DNA of 64,000 bases from Gracilaria domingensis (lineage: Eukaryota; Rhodophyta; Florideophyceae; Gracilariales; Gracilariaceae), in NCBI GenBank assembly GCA_022539475.1, contig VCMS01000113.1, forward strand, positions 129,652 to 193,651. Reading direction: 5' to 3'. The position numbers and the translations under genes are program-made. Each line of letters begins with the position of its first letter. The first letter of the stretch is position 1. Under the pieces are notes generated by a model. That model saw only the letters and a program-made list of their open reading frames with translations. It made no database searches and was not told the DNA's origin. This document shows, one piece after another, positions 32,662 through 43,081 of this stretch.

Positions 32662-34800
32662 CTATGTCATCTTCGTTGGGGGCTTTTCAATATCTTCTTC
32701 TGTAGTGGTATGCGCACCAAAATAAGACACAAAGTCTTCAGACAGCGCTCCGATCCCACCAGTAATAGCGGCTGAGGTGTAAGTCCGACAAACCTTCGTT
32801 GAGGAAGACCCGCCTGTAGAAGTTAGCGCGTTATTGAATGCGCAGAACATCATTTTTTCCACCTTCATAGGATGTAGGCGGTTACGCGTTGGCATTCTGA
32901 TCCTCCGCTGAATGCTGAAACTCCTTTCGACACTCGAGGAGGACGGACTCGTGCATAGAACTCGTAGAGCAAAGTCCTTCAACGTCGAAGTACCTCCAAA
33001 CTGTATCCAGTAAACTACTGGTATGTTCTTAAAGGCCATTAAAACCGGTCGCTGTTCAGGCCGGTCCGCCTGCGATCTCCAGGACAGCCTTGTAAAATTG
33101 ACTGCCTCGAAAAGACGGTCAACTGCTCCTTCCTCACCCCCCGCGCTTGGAAGCTTTTGCGTAGGCGGAAAAATAGAGGACTTCACGTACTTTCTCATGT
33201 GCACCAAAACGTGAGATGTGTGTGGAACGCAGTTCTCATTGAGGCTCCTTATGTCCAGTAAAAATGCTACGGTATGTAGTGATGTAAGCAGGGGTATCTT
33301 ACGGGCTCCCCCAGCCCGGCGTCGGCGAAAAACGCTTAGGACTTCTTCCTTACGTTCCGATGTAAAGAATGGAGTGATAGGGAGCGCAATGAGCTGTTGG
33401 TCTAGTTGTCGCGTTGCCGGATACACCTCAGACAGTACCGACCTGTCGTCATCAAAGATACGGAGGTATTGTCTGACAAGGCGCAAGATATGATATATAT
33501 CAAGGCACTTTTCAAACAAAGATTCGTTCCGCACCGTAGCTTCGAACATATCCCGTTTGTGCTCCTGTCTCCCACCATGGAGGGAAGTACGAAAGTCAAA
33601 GCAATGAACTAAACTCTGGTAGATACTTTTGTCCCTTAAAAATGAATGGAGCATGCCTTCGGAGCTCGCGAAACGCGTTTGAGCCAATCGAATCGGTAAG
33701 ACGGCCGTTCTCAACGGCTTGAGACGCCCATATTGATCCGTTTCTCTGATCGAAGTGGTGTAACCACTATTGCGGAGTTTACAATTGTGTTGCTCTTTCA
33801 GTTGTTTGAAGCGAAAATAAAGCTTCGAGTGCCTTCTTAGGTCTGTCACAACAGCCGAAACAGAGCCCAGTATATCGGCTATCCACGGCAGTTCTCCAAT
33901 GTCCTGCATCAACAGGTTGGAAACATGGGCTTGATCTTGCGCTGAAATAATATGATCGAACTTCTTAGATAGTTCTTCTTTGGCTTTCACACACGAGCTA
34001 GCATTATCGCTAACAACTGCGCATATGTTCTTCATATCCCCGAACTGCGAAAATGCAGAGCTCACGACGCGCGCATAGAAATCGCCATCGCAGCTGAGAG
34101 CCCCGGTATATATAGAAAAACGTTTGTCGCGTTCGCTCCACTCCAGTTATTGTGAGCAAAACGTTGACTACGTTTTCCGAATTGGAGTCAGTCCAACCAT
34201 CAAACGTTAGTGTCCCAAAAGTCTGTCGGAGAGAGGCAATTATATGGGATTTGACCGTAGCGAGAGATTTCTCGTAGTAGGCTTGCAACCGATTTCCGCC
34301 TATCTGTGCTGCTGTTGGGACGTCGTTGACGAATCGGTCATCTAGAAGCCTGACAATTTCGAAAAATTCGTTCTCTTGTTTACCTCTTACCAAGAACTGA
34401 ACGGAAGCATGCTGTTAATCACCATTCTCGTAATAAGTTCGTTCAATCAAGACCGCTTCTTATCTAATGCTTTTTCTGTTTGCGCTACAGCGGACCGATC
34501 TGCGCTTGTGCGCACGACAGAAGCTTGTTTCCGAACAACAGGCCTCATGAATGATGCGCAAACCTCAATCTCCGTCGATTTTCGCTTTGATGGAATCAGA
34601 GGCACTCCAAAGCACTGTGCTGAACTTCCCATTCTCTCGTACGCCCGACGTAAGAATGGTACCTTCAGAAGGCGTTGCAAAGTTTCAGAGGATGTAAACG
34701 AACACTGTAAAAGGTGGTGGCGTAATTGTGCGGTATTGGGTGTAGAGGCACGCGGTCTCCATCCACACCCGTTACAAGTAGTATAGACACTTTCACCTGG
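32662..34800 (-). pseudogene. hAT-family transposase, decayed
   Basis: Reading from 34800: a BED-type zinc finger (CNGCGWRPRASTPNTAQLRHH, ending LLQC), then an in-frame stop at 34447, then LNELITRMVINSMLPFSS. After a shift comes FFEIVRLLDDRF, GTLTFDGWTDSNSENVVNVL, another shift near 34080, and the main 467-codon frame (34065-32662) with ICAVVSDNASSCVKA and the C-terminal dimerisation region FALRVLCTSPSSSSVERSFS, MPTRNRLHPMKVEKMMF. This order (BED, catalytic core, hATC) is diagnostic of hAT. Three breaks make it inactive. I could not locate its terminal inverted repeats. It lies directly after the truncated PES-like gene and may have caused the truncation. Confidence 0.85.
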
Positions 34801-35229
34801 TGTCTGAGGATCATCTAGAGCCTGTAGGGAGAAGCACTCCGTAGGCCATCACGCCCTTTTGCAACTAGTTCTGCCGGAGGTTGTGAATTGCGAGGCTGAT
34901 ATTTCTCCGTGGCTGGAGTTCATCTTATTTTGTAATGAATGTAGTGGAAGGGAACCGCAGCGCAGCAGGAGGAGTAAGTGCAAAAGTGTCAGAGCGTTTT
35001 CTGCGCAAACAGTCGCACGAAGGTCGAGGAGAGATATGCATTTGGCGACCGCGATCTATTCCGTGCAAAGGCTTTCTTCCAGTGCCAAAATTCGTTGAAC
35101 GGACCACGATACACAGAAGTCCTGTGATAGGACTTTGTTTTCCTTCATGGAAGCCTTGATTTAGCCAGCTTCGCTCTGATGAGCTCTCTGTGCGCCACAA
35201 GGGGTTTTCTACTGGCTGAAACCCTGCAC
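34801..35229. other. No recognised gene
   Basis: Short frames only. Presumably the 5' flank of the hAT element and unclassified repeat sequence. Confidence 0.35.
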
Positions 35230-35431
35230 TGCATGCTGGAACGGTTCCAGCATGCAATGCAATTTGCATTGGGGATCTTGGACTCTAATGGAGCGTAGCA
35301 GGGGCGCTACTGTCTGCAGGTAGCTGCAAGCCCTGCAGACAGCAGCCCTCCTGCAGGTGAAATGGGAATGGTCTGGCAAACAGCCCGACGCTTACAAGAG
35401 GTAGGCTAGAAATGTAGGGTACTCTTGTAAG
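35230..35431. repeat. Cluster of perfect hairpins next to pogo-like transposase
   Basis: A 27-nt palindrome at 35230-35256 (13-nt arms TGCATGCTGGAAC and its complement, one central base). Then GTAGC / GCTAC around 35295-35310, CTGTCTGCAGG / CCTGCAGACAG at 35310-35320 and 35332-35342, and CTTACAAGAG / CTCTTGTAAG at 35391-35400 and 35422-35431. They lie about 140 bp beyond the 3' end of the transposase, so they may be subterminal repeats. Confidence 0.7.
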
Positions 35432-35568
35432 GTAGCCCTCCTCGCCGGCCCAATCTGATACACATAACGACAGTACAGAAACATTCATTTACGTAGCCTA
35501 TTTGCGCGATATTGTTGCCCAAATGAGCACACCTTGTTGTCAATTTGAACCGGCCGGTGCAATTTGAA

Positions 35569-37405
35569 TCAGCGGCTGGCACTATTGTTTCCTCTCCCGC
35601 TGTTCTCCGAGAGAGAAACCAACGCTTCAGCCGCTGTCCTATTGCAGTCAATTGTCTGCAAAACGGGTGGAGCCACTTCACGACGACGATAAGGAATTGG
35701 CCACTGCGCAATTGGTAGGTCATGAAAACTACGGCTCTTGCGGTTCTTTGGTGATGATACAGAGCTTTGACTCCTTTGTGCACCAATGTTTTCCTTATCA
35801 GCCGATCCATCATCAACCTTAAAGCCTTTGCCACCACTCACACGCTTCTTTGAAGGCTTACTGGCCTTCATCGCAGCAAGTTTTGCTTTCATCTTCTTGA
35901 CAGTTAACAATTCAGCTTCATTACCTGCCCCAATCATTTTGTTCGGCTCTTGTAAGGCGGTTGCTTTCTTCGACGGGCCAACACCGTTCCACAACAACTG
36001 CTCGACAACATATCTATTACGCATCAAAATAGCAACTTTCGCCAACGCAAAGGATGGTCTACTGTCTGGTGATGTCATGGCATGAATTTGAGACATCAAG
36101 ATTCTCTTGGCACGCTGGTTCTGAAATTCTGACACAAAGTGTAGATTAAATGTGTCATGATGAATCATACAGCCACTTTGCAACATTCGGTGTGCAACAC
36201 CTTCTCCATCTGACAGAGAAAACGGCTTCATAAAGCGATAGTCCATTGGCCATAGCCGGGCCTCCCTAAACGCCTTCTTTACAACCACCGGGGTTATCGC
36301 GTGGAATCCGGCTACGGCCATCTTGATCTTCAGAGCAACGTTAGAGTGAGATATATGACACTGACGCATGAGATCATCTCGAGTTTTCCTAATAGTAACT
36401 TGGAATGCTTTGTTCACTGCCTTGCCACATGGCTGTATAAAGTGGGTAGTGTTCGCCGACGGCTTGACTACGAACACGTTAGCAACCCCACAAACCTCAA
36501 GCCATCCTATGCCGTCCCGAGAACTATGACCGTCCAGCATCAATAGAACGGGTTTCTCCTGTAGGACGATAGTTCGAATGTAGTCGTTGATATGTTTCAC
36601 TACAAGTTTCATGTTTTCCTTTTCAACGGAGCCATTCGCACTCATCAGTAAACATGTATCAACTGGGCACCAATCTTTTTTCGTCAGCCAGTGTGGCCTT
36701 CCGTCTGACTCATGAAAGTCTTTGCAGTGCAATGGAGGGAGCCAGTGGGACATTTTACGCTTTCCAGCTACGATAAGTAGCAGGGGTGCGACGTGATCTG
36801 CAGCTGACACAGCAATTCCTGCTGTAACGTGTTTACCTTTCTCTTTCATTGCTAGTCTCGTGCCCCCTCGGTTACTGTTGGCTGGACAGAACCACTTTAC
36901 CCGCCTGCCAAACTCAGGCATTACGCTGGTTTCGTCATAGTTCCAAACGCGGTTAGCATCGCTCAAAATGCCGGGATGCTCTTCACAAAGCTGCTCCAAA
37001 ACTTTTTTCAGAGCCTTTACATGGCTGTATGACTGCGCAGCCAAACGTGCGGCTGTTATTTTTTTGCGCATTTCGAAATGTCAACTGTCTATGTAGTGCA
37101 CGGAAACGGCGCAAAGTATCATGGGATGGTAGTTTGTTCTTGAATCCATCTCGGTTGTCTTCTGTGACACGGTTTAGTAACAATCTCATTTGTTCGTAGT
37201 CGATTGCGAACCTTCTGCGAGCAGCTTCGAATGCGCGGTTAACGAGGAGCAACTGCTCCGGAATTTCGACGACAAATCTTCTTCCAGCGTGGTGGTTTAT
37301 GGGATCTAGAAGCTTTTGAAGCTCGCTGTCGTTCTTCTTGAGTAGCCCTGCTCGAATTCTCTGAGCCGTCGCAAAGGAAACGTCCGTCTCCGTCGCTGTC
37401 TTTCA
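35569..37405 (-). pseudogene. pogo/CENP-B-like transposase (Tc1/mariner superfamily), one frameshift
   Basis: The N-terminal part (37405-37067) reads ATAQRIRAGLLKK, HHAGRRFVVEIPEQ, KLPSHDTLRRFRALHRQLTFRN, the helix-turn-helix region of CENP-B-like DNA-binding domains. At a run of seven T (37059-37065) the frame shifts by one, then 37071-35569 gives KITAARLAAQSYSHVKALKK and the DDE core: VWNYDETSVMPEF, LLMLDGHSSRDG, ANTTHFIQPCGKAVNKAF. The C-terminus is basic (SKPSKKRVSGGKG). No ATG is seen at the start of the open frame. Apart from the homopolymer shift the 600-residue protein is intact, so the element is recent or the shift is a sequencing error. Confidence 0.85.
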
Positions 37406-38033
37406 AAGAGACAGACCAGTACGCAAAAGCTCTAGTGCTGCCTTACGTCGCAATTATTTACTTTCACGGGCTTTTCTTTGTCTCTTGTAGTGTGCGGACA
37501 TTGTCTGCATTGACTTTGGCATTTTTGGCAATGAGACCAAGTAAGACTGTCATCGTGAGGCGGGGGAGTTGCGTGCTGAAGAAGAGTGTTAAAGCCGAAC
37601 GGCAGCAAGGGTAGCAACATCAATTCAACTTGTTTTCTTCGGAGGGGCGGAGAAAATCGCCGTATCAAATTGCGCCGTGTATATATTTGAGCCTTTGAGA
37701 AGGTTACACCGTACGGTTTATATACAATGCGCCGATTTTGTAATTGAAGGCCTGCGCTCAGAAGTTGCCCACAACTTGAATAGTATATCACGTGTCATCC
37801 CCTCTGTCACGTAACGCGAGGGGACGGCACGGCGTCACAAGTTTTCTCGGGGAGCCAAAAACTTATTGAAGTCGTCGAACACTGCTCTCGACTACCTGTT
37901 GAGCATCAGTCAATTCACAGTGTGAGAAGTTCGCACTAGGTCTACCGTCGGTAGTTACTTCACACCCCGAAGACTCTGTATCGGAAACATAGTCGCACCT
38001 CGTAGGCACCGACTGGCGCGGGGTTTCAGCGGT
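37406..38033. other. Intergenic, no recognised gene
   Basis: The minus-strand ORF 37432-37791 contains CQKCQSQCRQC but has no family match and I do not call it. Positions 37780-38033 should hold the promoter of the next gene. No clear TATA box. Confidence 0.35.
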
Positions 38034-38091
38034 TCTGCGGACACTTGTTCTGTTGTTTCATGTCTGCGGACACTTGCTCTATTGTTTCATG
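38034..38091 (+). repeat. 29-bp tandem duplication covering the start codon
   Basis: Units 38034-38062 and 38063-38091 begin TCTGCGGACACTTG and end TTGTTTCATG, with two differences. Each ends in ATG. The first ATG (38060) is 29 nt upstream of and out of frame with the second (38089). Confidence 0.8.
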
Positions 38092-39544
38092 GTGGGAGAC
38101 TTCGATACGTGCAGGCTATGGCATTTGTCAGCGTTGCTGCTGATATTGAACATCACAACTTTCAGGTTGGTGTCGTCCGTCGATCCAGAGCAGCCTGCTC
38201 TGCAGAAACTTGTGTACCACTGGCTCCACTGGGGTGCTAACTGGGGACAATCATCCCATCCGTCGGCTCCGCATCCGCGCGACAGTACTGCCCAGACTTC
38301 ATCGTCCGCTGGGGCTCTTCCTGAACCACCAGCTCCGTATGTGGCTGGAGCGGCGACTAGGAACGCGTCATTTGCAGCACGTATGTCTTATCCGTCAGTC
38401 ATGATGCATCGAGCAGAGGTTGATCTCATCTCTTCGTATCTTACTAGTCAAGATGTGTATGTGGAGTTTGGCTCTGGCGGTTCTTCGGTGGCGTTTACCA
38501 CACTCGTGAAACGAGCTTATTCCATCGATCACGACTGTAGAATTTCTTCGGCTCTCCGGAACGTGATGTCGGAGAACGGCATTCATCCAGCAGAAGGGGA
38601 AACAAAGTTTCTTTGCGTCGATATACATCCAGGGTTTCGGGGATGGGGGACCATATCGCCCTTTGAACCTGGAAACTACCAACAGTTCAAGGAATATGTG
38701 GATCTCATCGAGGCCATTCCTGAGAAGAGGTTTGATAAAGTGCTAATTGATGGCCGTGCTCGTAAGTTTGACTTGATTTTCTTCGTCTTCCACACTCTTT
38801 CTACGTTCGATGATTTCTATGCCGCCCTTGTTAACTAACTGAAAAGTTACATGCAACTGTGACTGCGTTTTACCCCGCTACGAATTGTCCAAAGGCCTTG
38901 CATGTGCCCTAAGAGTTCTTCCGTATCTCCATGACAACTCTCTGGTTTTCATCCACGACTTTTATACACGATTGGATCACTACTCTCAGGTTCTACAGTA
39001 CTATATCGAGGTCGCACGCATACTTGCCCAAAGCAACAATGATCCCACCCAGGGCCCCATTGACGAGCCTCAAGGTCTTATTGTGTTGCGTAGAAAACCT
39101 GACCTCGTTCTTCCGCTTTCTACTTCCGACATCGATGCGACGTACGAAAGAATAGACTGGAGAAGCCCATTCCCAGACCCAATAACGTCAGTGTTTCGGC
39201 GAACTGCTTATACTACCGCCTTATTCTTTGACTGGGGCCGCTGGAAACGCGCCTATAATCCGTCACATTTGCTCTCTTTTGTGGTACATGATTTGCTTGT
39301 TCTTGCTGCCGTGTACGGAATTGTATCTTTTGTGGTTCAGAACTACCGAATGTATAGAAGAGACAACAGTACTGCATTGAAAGCTTCAAAACGATTGCGT
39401 GACCGTTCGCCTCACTCTGGCAGTCCTGAAACCTTGTCAACCACCTCTCGGCCTAACTCGAACATCAAGTTTATGGAGACAGAAGGAATGAAAGCCGCCA
39501 ATGCGAGAAGGAAGCGAGCAAGCGCTGTTGCTCTCAAGGTGTAG
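38089..39544 (+). CDS. Methyltransferase-like membrane protein, two exons
   Basis: Exons 38089-38761 and 38895-39544; intron 38762-38894 has donor GTAAGT and acceptor AAAG. The phase is exact (C plus GC), giving 440 residues. An N-terminal hydrophobic segment (LWHLSALLLILNITTF) follows a short start. A Rossmann-like domain has VYVEFGSGGSSVAFTTL as the nucleotide-binding loop, YSIDHD at the second strand, FDKVLIDGRA and NSLVFIHDFYTRLDHY. A C-terminal membrane span (LVLAAVYGIVSFVVQN) precedes a basic tail. The fold suggests an S-adenosylmethionine-dependent methyltransferase in the secretory membranes; the substrate is unknown. The start at 38089 is chosen because it is the first in-frame ATG. 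The upstream frame has none. Confidence 0.72.
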
Positions 39545-40003
39545 ACGTAATTCAGAAATTTTGGCTTGCCGCCACGAGGTTATCTTCGAGAATATTATGT
39601 ATACGTGCATCCTTTTCGCCAGGGGGAAGGAGTTGTTATTAGTCGTATTATATGAAAGTGGCATTAACATGTGTTGGCCTTTCTGGCTAGCGTTCTGCAA
39701 TAGTATTAATAACTGTACTACGGAAAGTTCAGTAGCGCTCTTTAACCTATAAATAGGAAGAGAGAAAAAGACAGAGCGTACGAAGGAAAGTCAAATTGGG
39801 CGGAGGGGCTCTTTGTATCAACAACGCAGAGGAGGAATTGTAAACGGTGGGTCTTGTGCTTGTGACTAAGGACTTGGTAACACTTCAATTTCGGAAAGAA
39901 TCCTCAGCTTCTCTTGGGAATGTAACGCAGCATTTCAAAACTCGTCAAAACTGGACGTGGCACGACTACTGTTCGCAAAAGCAATTGCGAACGTCATTTA
40001 ACA
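39545..40003. other. Convergent 3' intergenic region, no gene seen
   Basis: 3' flanks of the methyltransferase-like gene (plus) and NMNAT (minus). Short frames without motifs. Confidence 0.4.
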
Positions 40004-40843
40004 TCATCTGTACAGGTGATGCTTTCGAATGTAGTCTATGACAGGAGTAGGCGTCATGAAGGCAATACTGTGGCCTCTCCTCAAATGTTGCCTGCACAGC
40101 AGAGAGCACAAAACAAAAGGAAACAGATTAGTCGCTGTTCATTGACACGGTGCATACTGGGAAAGCACACATACCTTACAAGCGTTGAGCTATGATCTCC
40201 AACCCATGCGTCAATCCACGTAACATCCTTGACAAATGGGACCAAGTTTGCAACGTCGGGCTTGGGACCATTCCTGGCCTTGACGATAAACCTGCAACAG
40301 TTGGCAAGCTTTATAGCCGATTGCCTCGGCCACGAGCTGGAGTTGGCCATGGACAGGAGAAGATCTGAGCCGCACACCAAAAACAACTGCACATTCTTCG
40401 ACCAGGCCACGACGGCGGCACGGATTCGATTAGCGACGTCATAACTCTGCACATAATGACTGGAGCGAGCCTCCCAATCATCCAAGACAATGTGATCCAA
40501 TTCCCGAAGTGCCAGACGACACATCGCAAGCCGATGTCTCGCAGGAACTAGGCTGGCCTTCTTGTAAGCATCATTGGCCGGAGAAAGGTAACCTCCACAC
40601 ACATGATAGCCAAGCTGTTTCAGGGAATCCGTGGCAGCCTCTGTTTCACGGTTGCGATGTTGGAAAACTGTCAGTACGACGTCTGAACGAAGGCGCAAAC
40701 TGATTCAGCGTTGTGTGGGAGACGAACGCACCAAACAGGCGCATGTGGGCGTGAGTAATGGGCGAAAACGAGCCAATCTGGAGCAGAACGGCGGCGGGCA
40801 TGTGAGCCGGCGGCGGGACAAGATGGTCTGTTCTGACCACCAT
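40004..40843 (-). CDS. Nicotinamide/nicotinate mononucleotide adenylyltransferase, three exons
   Basis: Joins NMN or NaMN with ATP to make NAD or deamido-NAD, the central NAD synthesis step. Exons on the minus strand: 40843-40732, 40640-40175, 40091-40004. Introns are 40641-40731 (GTGCGT...ACAG) and 40092-40174 (GTATGT...TGCAG). Both joints keep phase and the total is 222 codons including the stop. Visible motifs: GSFSPITHAHMRLF (nucleotide-binding GxFxPxTxxH), GGYLSPANDAYKKASLVPARHR, FLVCGSDLLLS, VGDHSSTLVR (the SSTxxR motif), then LRRGHSIAFMTPTPVIDYIR. Length 221 matches the eukaryotic family (about 230). The start is the first ATG, and no organelle signal is evident. It is divergent from the ODC-like gene. 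Confidence 0.92.
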
Positions 40844-41593
40844 GGGAATTGGACTGAGCTAACAGCAGCGAACGTGGGGCTGCGAAGGGGCGGCGCAGCA
40901 GGGCGGTGGCGCCATCATTCGGAGGCGGAGCGGCGCGGTGCATCTTATGCTCGTCTGCGACCAAGCGGCGCGGGCGTATCGTGCGCTCACCGCGTGCGCT
41001 AAAAAGCGTGGCGTCGGCGTGTTTCCGGCTGTCCACGCCGCTGCGTGCAGCGCACGTGGACTGCACGTGCAAACAAATGCAGAATGACATGTGGCTGACG
41101 TGTTGGATTTCTACACGCCACGTCGCATGCGCGTGCTCCTTGCTGCTGCACACAGCCCTACACACGCCTTACAGCCCCTACGCTCCGCACGGGCGAGATG
41201 CATACACGTACACGTACGTGTCGGCGCGCTGGGTGTGCGCCGCAGCGCGACGCCTCCCTCGCGGCGAGCTACCGCCGGTCCGCGCTGACCGCGTTCCACA
41301 AGAGCGTCCGAAGGCACGACGGTGTCTACCAGAGGTATAAAGGATACCAACGGTACCAACGTGCACCACTCCACTCCGCCGTGCCAGCCGTTCCGCTCCG
41401 GCACAGCATCGCCTGCACCGCCTCGCCGCCTTGCCGCCTCCGCCGAACTTGTCTCCATGCCCTTCCCCCCCCAGCCCGCCGCTCCTGTTCCCGCAACCGG
41501 TCGCTCCGCCCGACGCGCTCCGTTCCGTCTGCTCCTCATCTCCGCCATCACCAGCGTCTTAACCAACTCGCTTTCCCTTCCTCCTATATCCCC
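40844..41593. promoter_or_regulatory. Divergent promoter region between NMNAT and ODC-like gene
   Basis: 750 bp, very GC-rich in the middle. ORFs on both strands (for example 41111-41566 minus) are composition artefacts. A TATA-like box lies on the plus side at 41336, followed by two near-copies of ATACCAACG / GTACCAACG (41345-41361). Confidence 0.5.
41336..41343 (+). promoter_or_regulatory. TATA box of ODC-like gene
   Basis: TATAAAGG in AGAGGTATAAAGGATACC, 258 bp before the chosen ATG. This would give a 5' leader of about 220-230 nt. Confidence 0.55.
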
Positions 41594-42844
41594 ATGACTG
41601 CTCCGCTGTTATCGCCGTGTTCTCAGCGCACGCATCACGCGTTGCCAACTCTCCACCAACTTTGTGTCCCGTCGGTCACCTCTGCCTCACCTCAGCAGCT
41701 ACTCGCCACTCTCATACATCGTACGCATTCTGCCATATACGCCGCGGATCTATCTGTCGTTCTCAGGCAGGTCAATCTGTTTCGAACCTTGTTGCCAGAT
41801 ATCACCCCATACTACGCTGTCAAATGTAATCCTGATCCAGTTCTTGTAAACTTTTTGGCTCGTATTGGATTATCCTTCGATTGTGCATCGCGACAAGAAA
41901 TTGACCTCGTTAAAGATGCACTGCGCGCTCCACACGGTGGTCAAACGCTTGATCAACGCATGATATTTGCCAACCCCTACAAGCTTGTTGAAGATATCAA
42001 ATACGTACGTTCCTTGGGTGCATCTTTAATGACCTTTGACAGCGTCGATGAACTTGTGAAGATTCATGCAACATATCCCCACGCCAGACTGCTACTGCGC
42101 ATTGCTGTTGACGATTCACATTCGTTGTGCCCGCTCAGCTCAAAGTTTGGTGCAAACCTTGGTAAAGAGATTTCTTCAATCCTGCAAGCCGTCAGCAATT
42201 ATTCACTCAATCTCGTTGGAGTTGCCTTCCACGTTGGTTCCGCCTGCGGCCAGGTGCAATCATACATTCAGGCTTTGCATGATGCACGTGCTGTCTTTGA
42301 CGTTGCCGCGGAAGAAGGTATCCAGCTTTCGGTTCTTGATATTGGAGGTGGATTCCCCGGTTATGACGGTGATACCAATGTGACGTTTAGACAAATTGCT
42401 GATGCTATTCGACCACTGATTCGTTCCTTGTTCCCTCCCCACGTCAGAGTCATCGCGGAACCAGGCAGATTTTATGCTTCCAGTGCCTATAACCTTGCGG
42501 TTAAGGTCGTTCTCACTTTGGACGGTGAAAGGAAAAGATGTTACATTGCTGATGGCATTTTCGGCTCCTTTCGCGATGCGTTCATTTTGAACTCGAGCTT
42601 TGAGGCAAAACTCCTGTCGACCAAAAGCGCCGTAGCTAGACAACTGTGTTCATATGATCTTTATGGGCCCTCGCTCGATTCTGCGGATGTCATTGCCAAA
42701 GATGTGAAGCTTCCCATGCTAGAGGCTGGCGACTGGCTTCACTTTGAGAATATGGGTGCGTACACTTTATCGCTTGCTGCACATCGTCATCAACAGCTGA
42801 GGTATCACATCGTTTACTGCTTCAGTAATGATGAATGCCAGTAA
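41594..42844 (+). CDS. Ornithine decarboxylase-like protein (group IV PLP decarboxylase)
   Basis: By family, decarboxylates ornithine to putrescine, the first step of polyamine synthesis. The 416 residues from ATG 41594 match the family length. Upstream frame back to 41198 is GC-rich 5' leader without homology, and a TATA box at 41336 supports the later start. Motifs: PYYAVKCNPD with the PLP lysine (residue 77), FDCASRQEID, MIFANPYK, FHVGSACGQ, VLDIGGGFPGYDG, and VIAEPGRFYASSAY. The canonical active-site Cys (Cys360 in mouse, GPTCDSxD) is replaced: DLYGPSLDSADVI has Leu at residue 361. It could therefore be a weak or altered-specificity enzyme or a regulatory homologue like antizyme inhibitor. 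It converges on MED21. Confidence 0.88.
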   Translation: MTAPLLSPCSQRTHHALPTLHQLCVPSVTSASPQQLLATLIHRTHSAIYAADLSVVLRQVNLFRTLLPDITPYYAVKCNPDPVLVNFLARIGLSFDCASRQEIDLVKDALRAPHGGQTLDQRMIFANPYKLVEDIKYVRSLGASLMTFDSVDELVKIHATYPHARLLLRIAVDDSHSLCPLSSKFGANLGKEISSILQAVSNYSLNLVGVAFHVGSACGQVQSYIQALHDARAVFDVAAEEGIQLSVLDIGGGFPGYDGDTNVTFRQIADAIRPLIRSLFPPHVRVIAEPGRFYASSAYNLAVKVVLTLDGERKRCYIADGIFGSFRDAFILNSSFEAKLLSTKSAVARQLCSYDLYGPSLDSADVIAKDVKLPMLEAGDWLHFENMGAYTLSLAAHRHQQLRYHIVYCFSNDECQ

Positions 42845-43081
42845 AACAAGAAGTCTGCGTCTCATAATGTGGCATCAGGCTGCACAATATCATGAGGCAA
42901 ATCTTCCCCCTCTTCCTCATATGCTCCTTTTGCGTGGTACATCGAAGTAGAACGATTCTCTCTTCATGAAGAAAGCAGTTTAGGCGTCGCACCTGCGTCA
43001 CATCTCTCGGCGTGAGACTTGAAGCTGATGAGTGCTTATGCTCCGACATCTTCCTTAGATGATTCAAAAACACCGTAGACC

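Noticed and set aside
35786-36085. 99-codon plus-strand ORF and others within 35.6-37 kb
   Set aside because: Shadows of the pogo-like transposase.
41111-41566. 151-codon minus-strand ORF upstream of the ODC-like gene
   Set aside because: GC-rich promoter sequence; several overlapping frames on both strands with no homology.
41198-41593. N-terminal extension of the ODC-like ORF (132 codons)
   Set aside because: Contains the TATA box and has Arg/Pro-rich artefact composition; ATG 41594 gives the family length.
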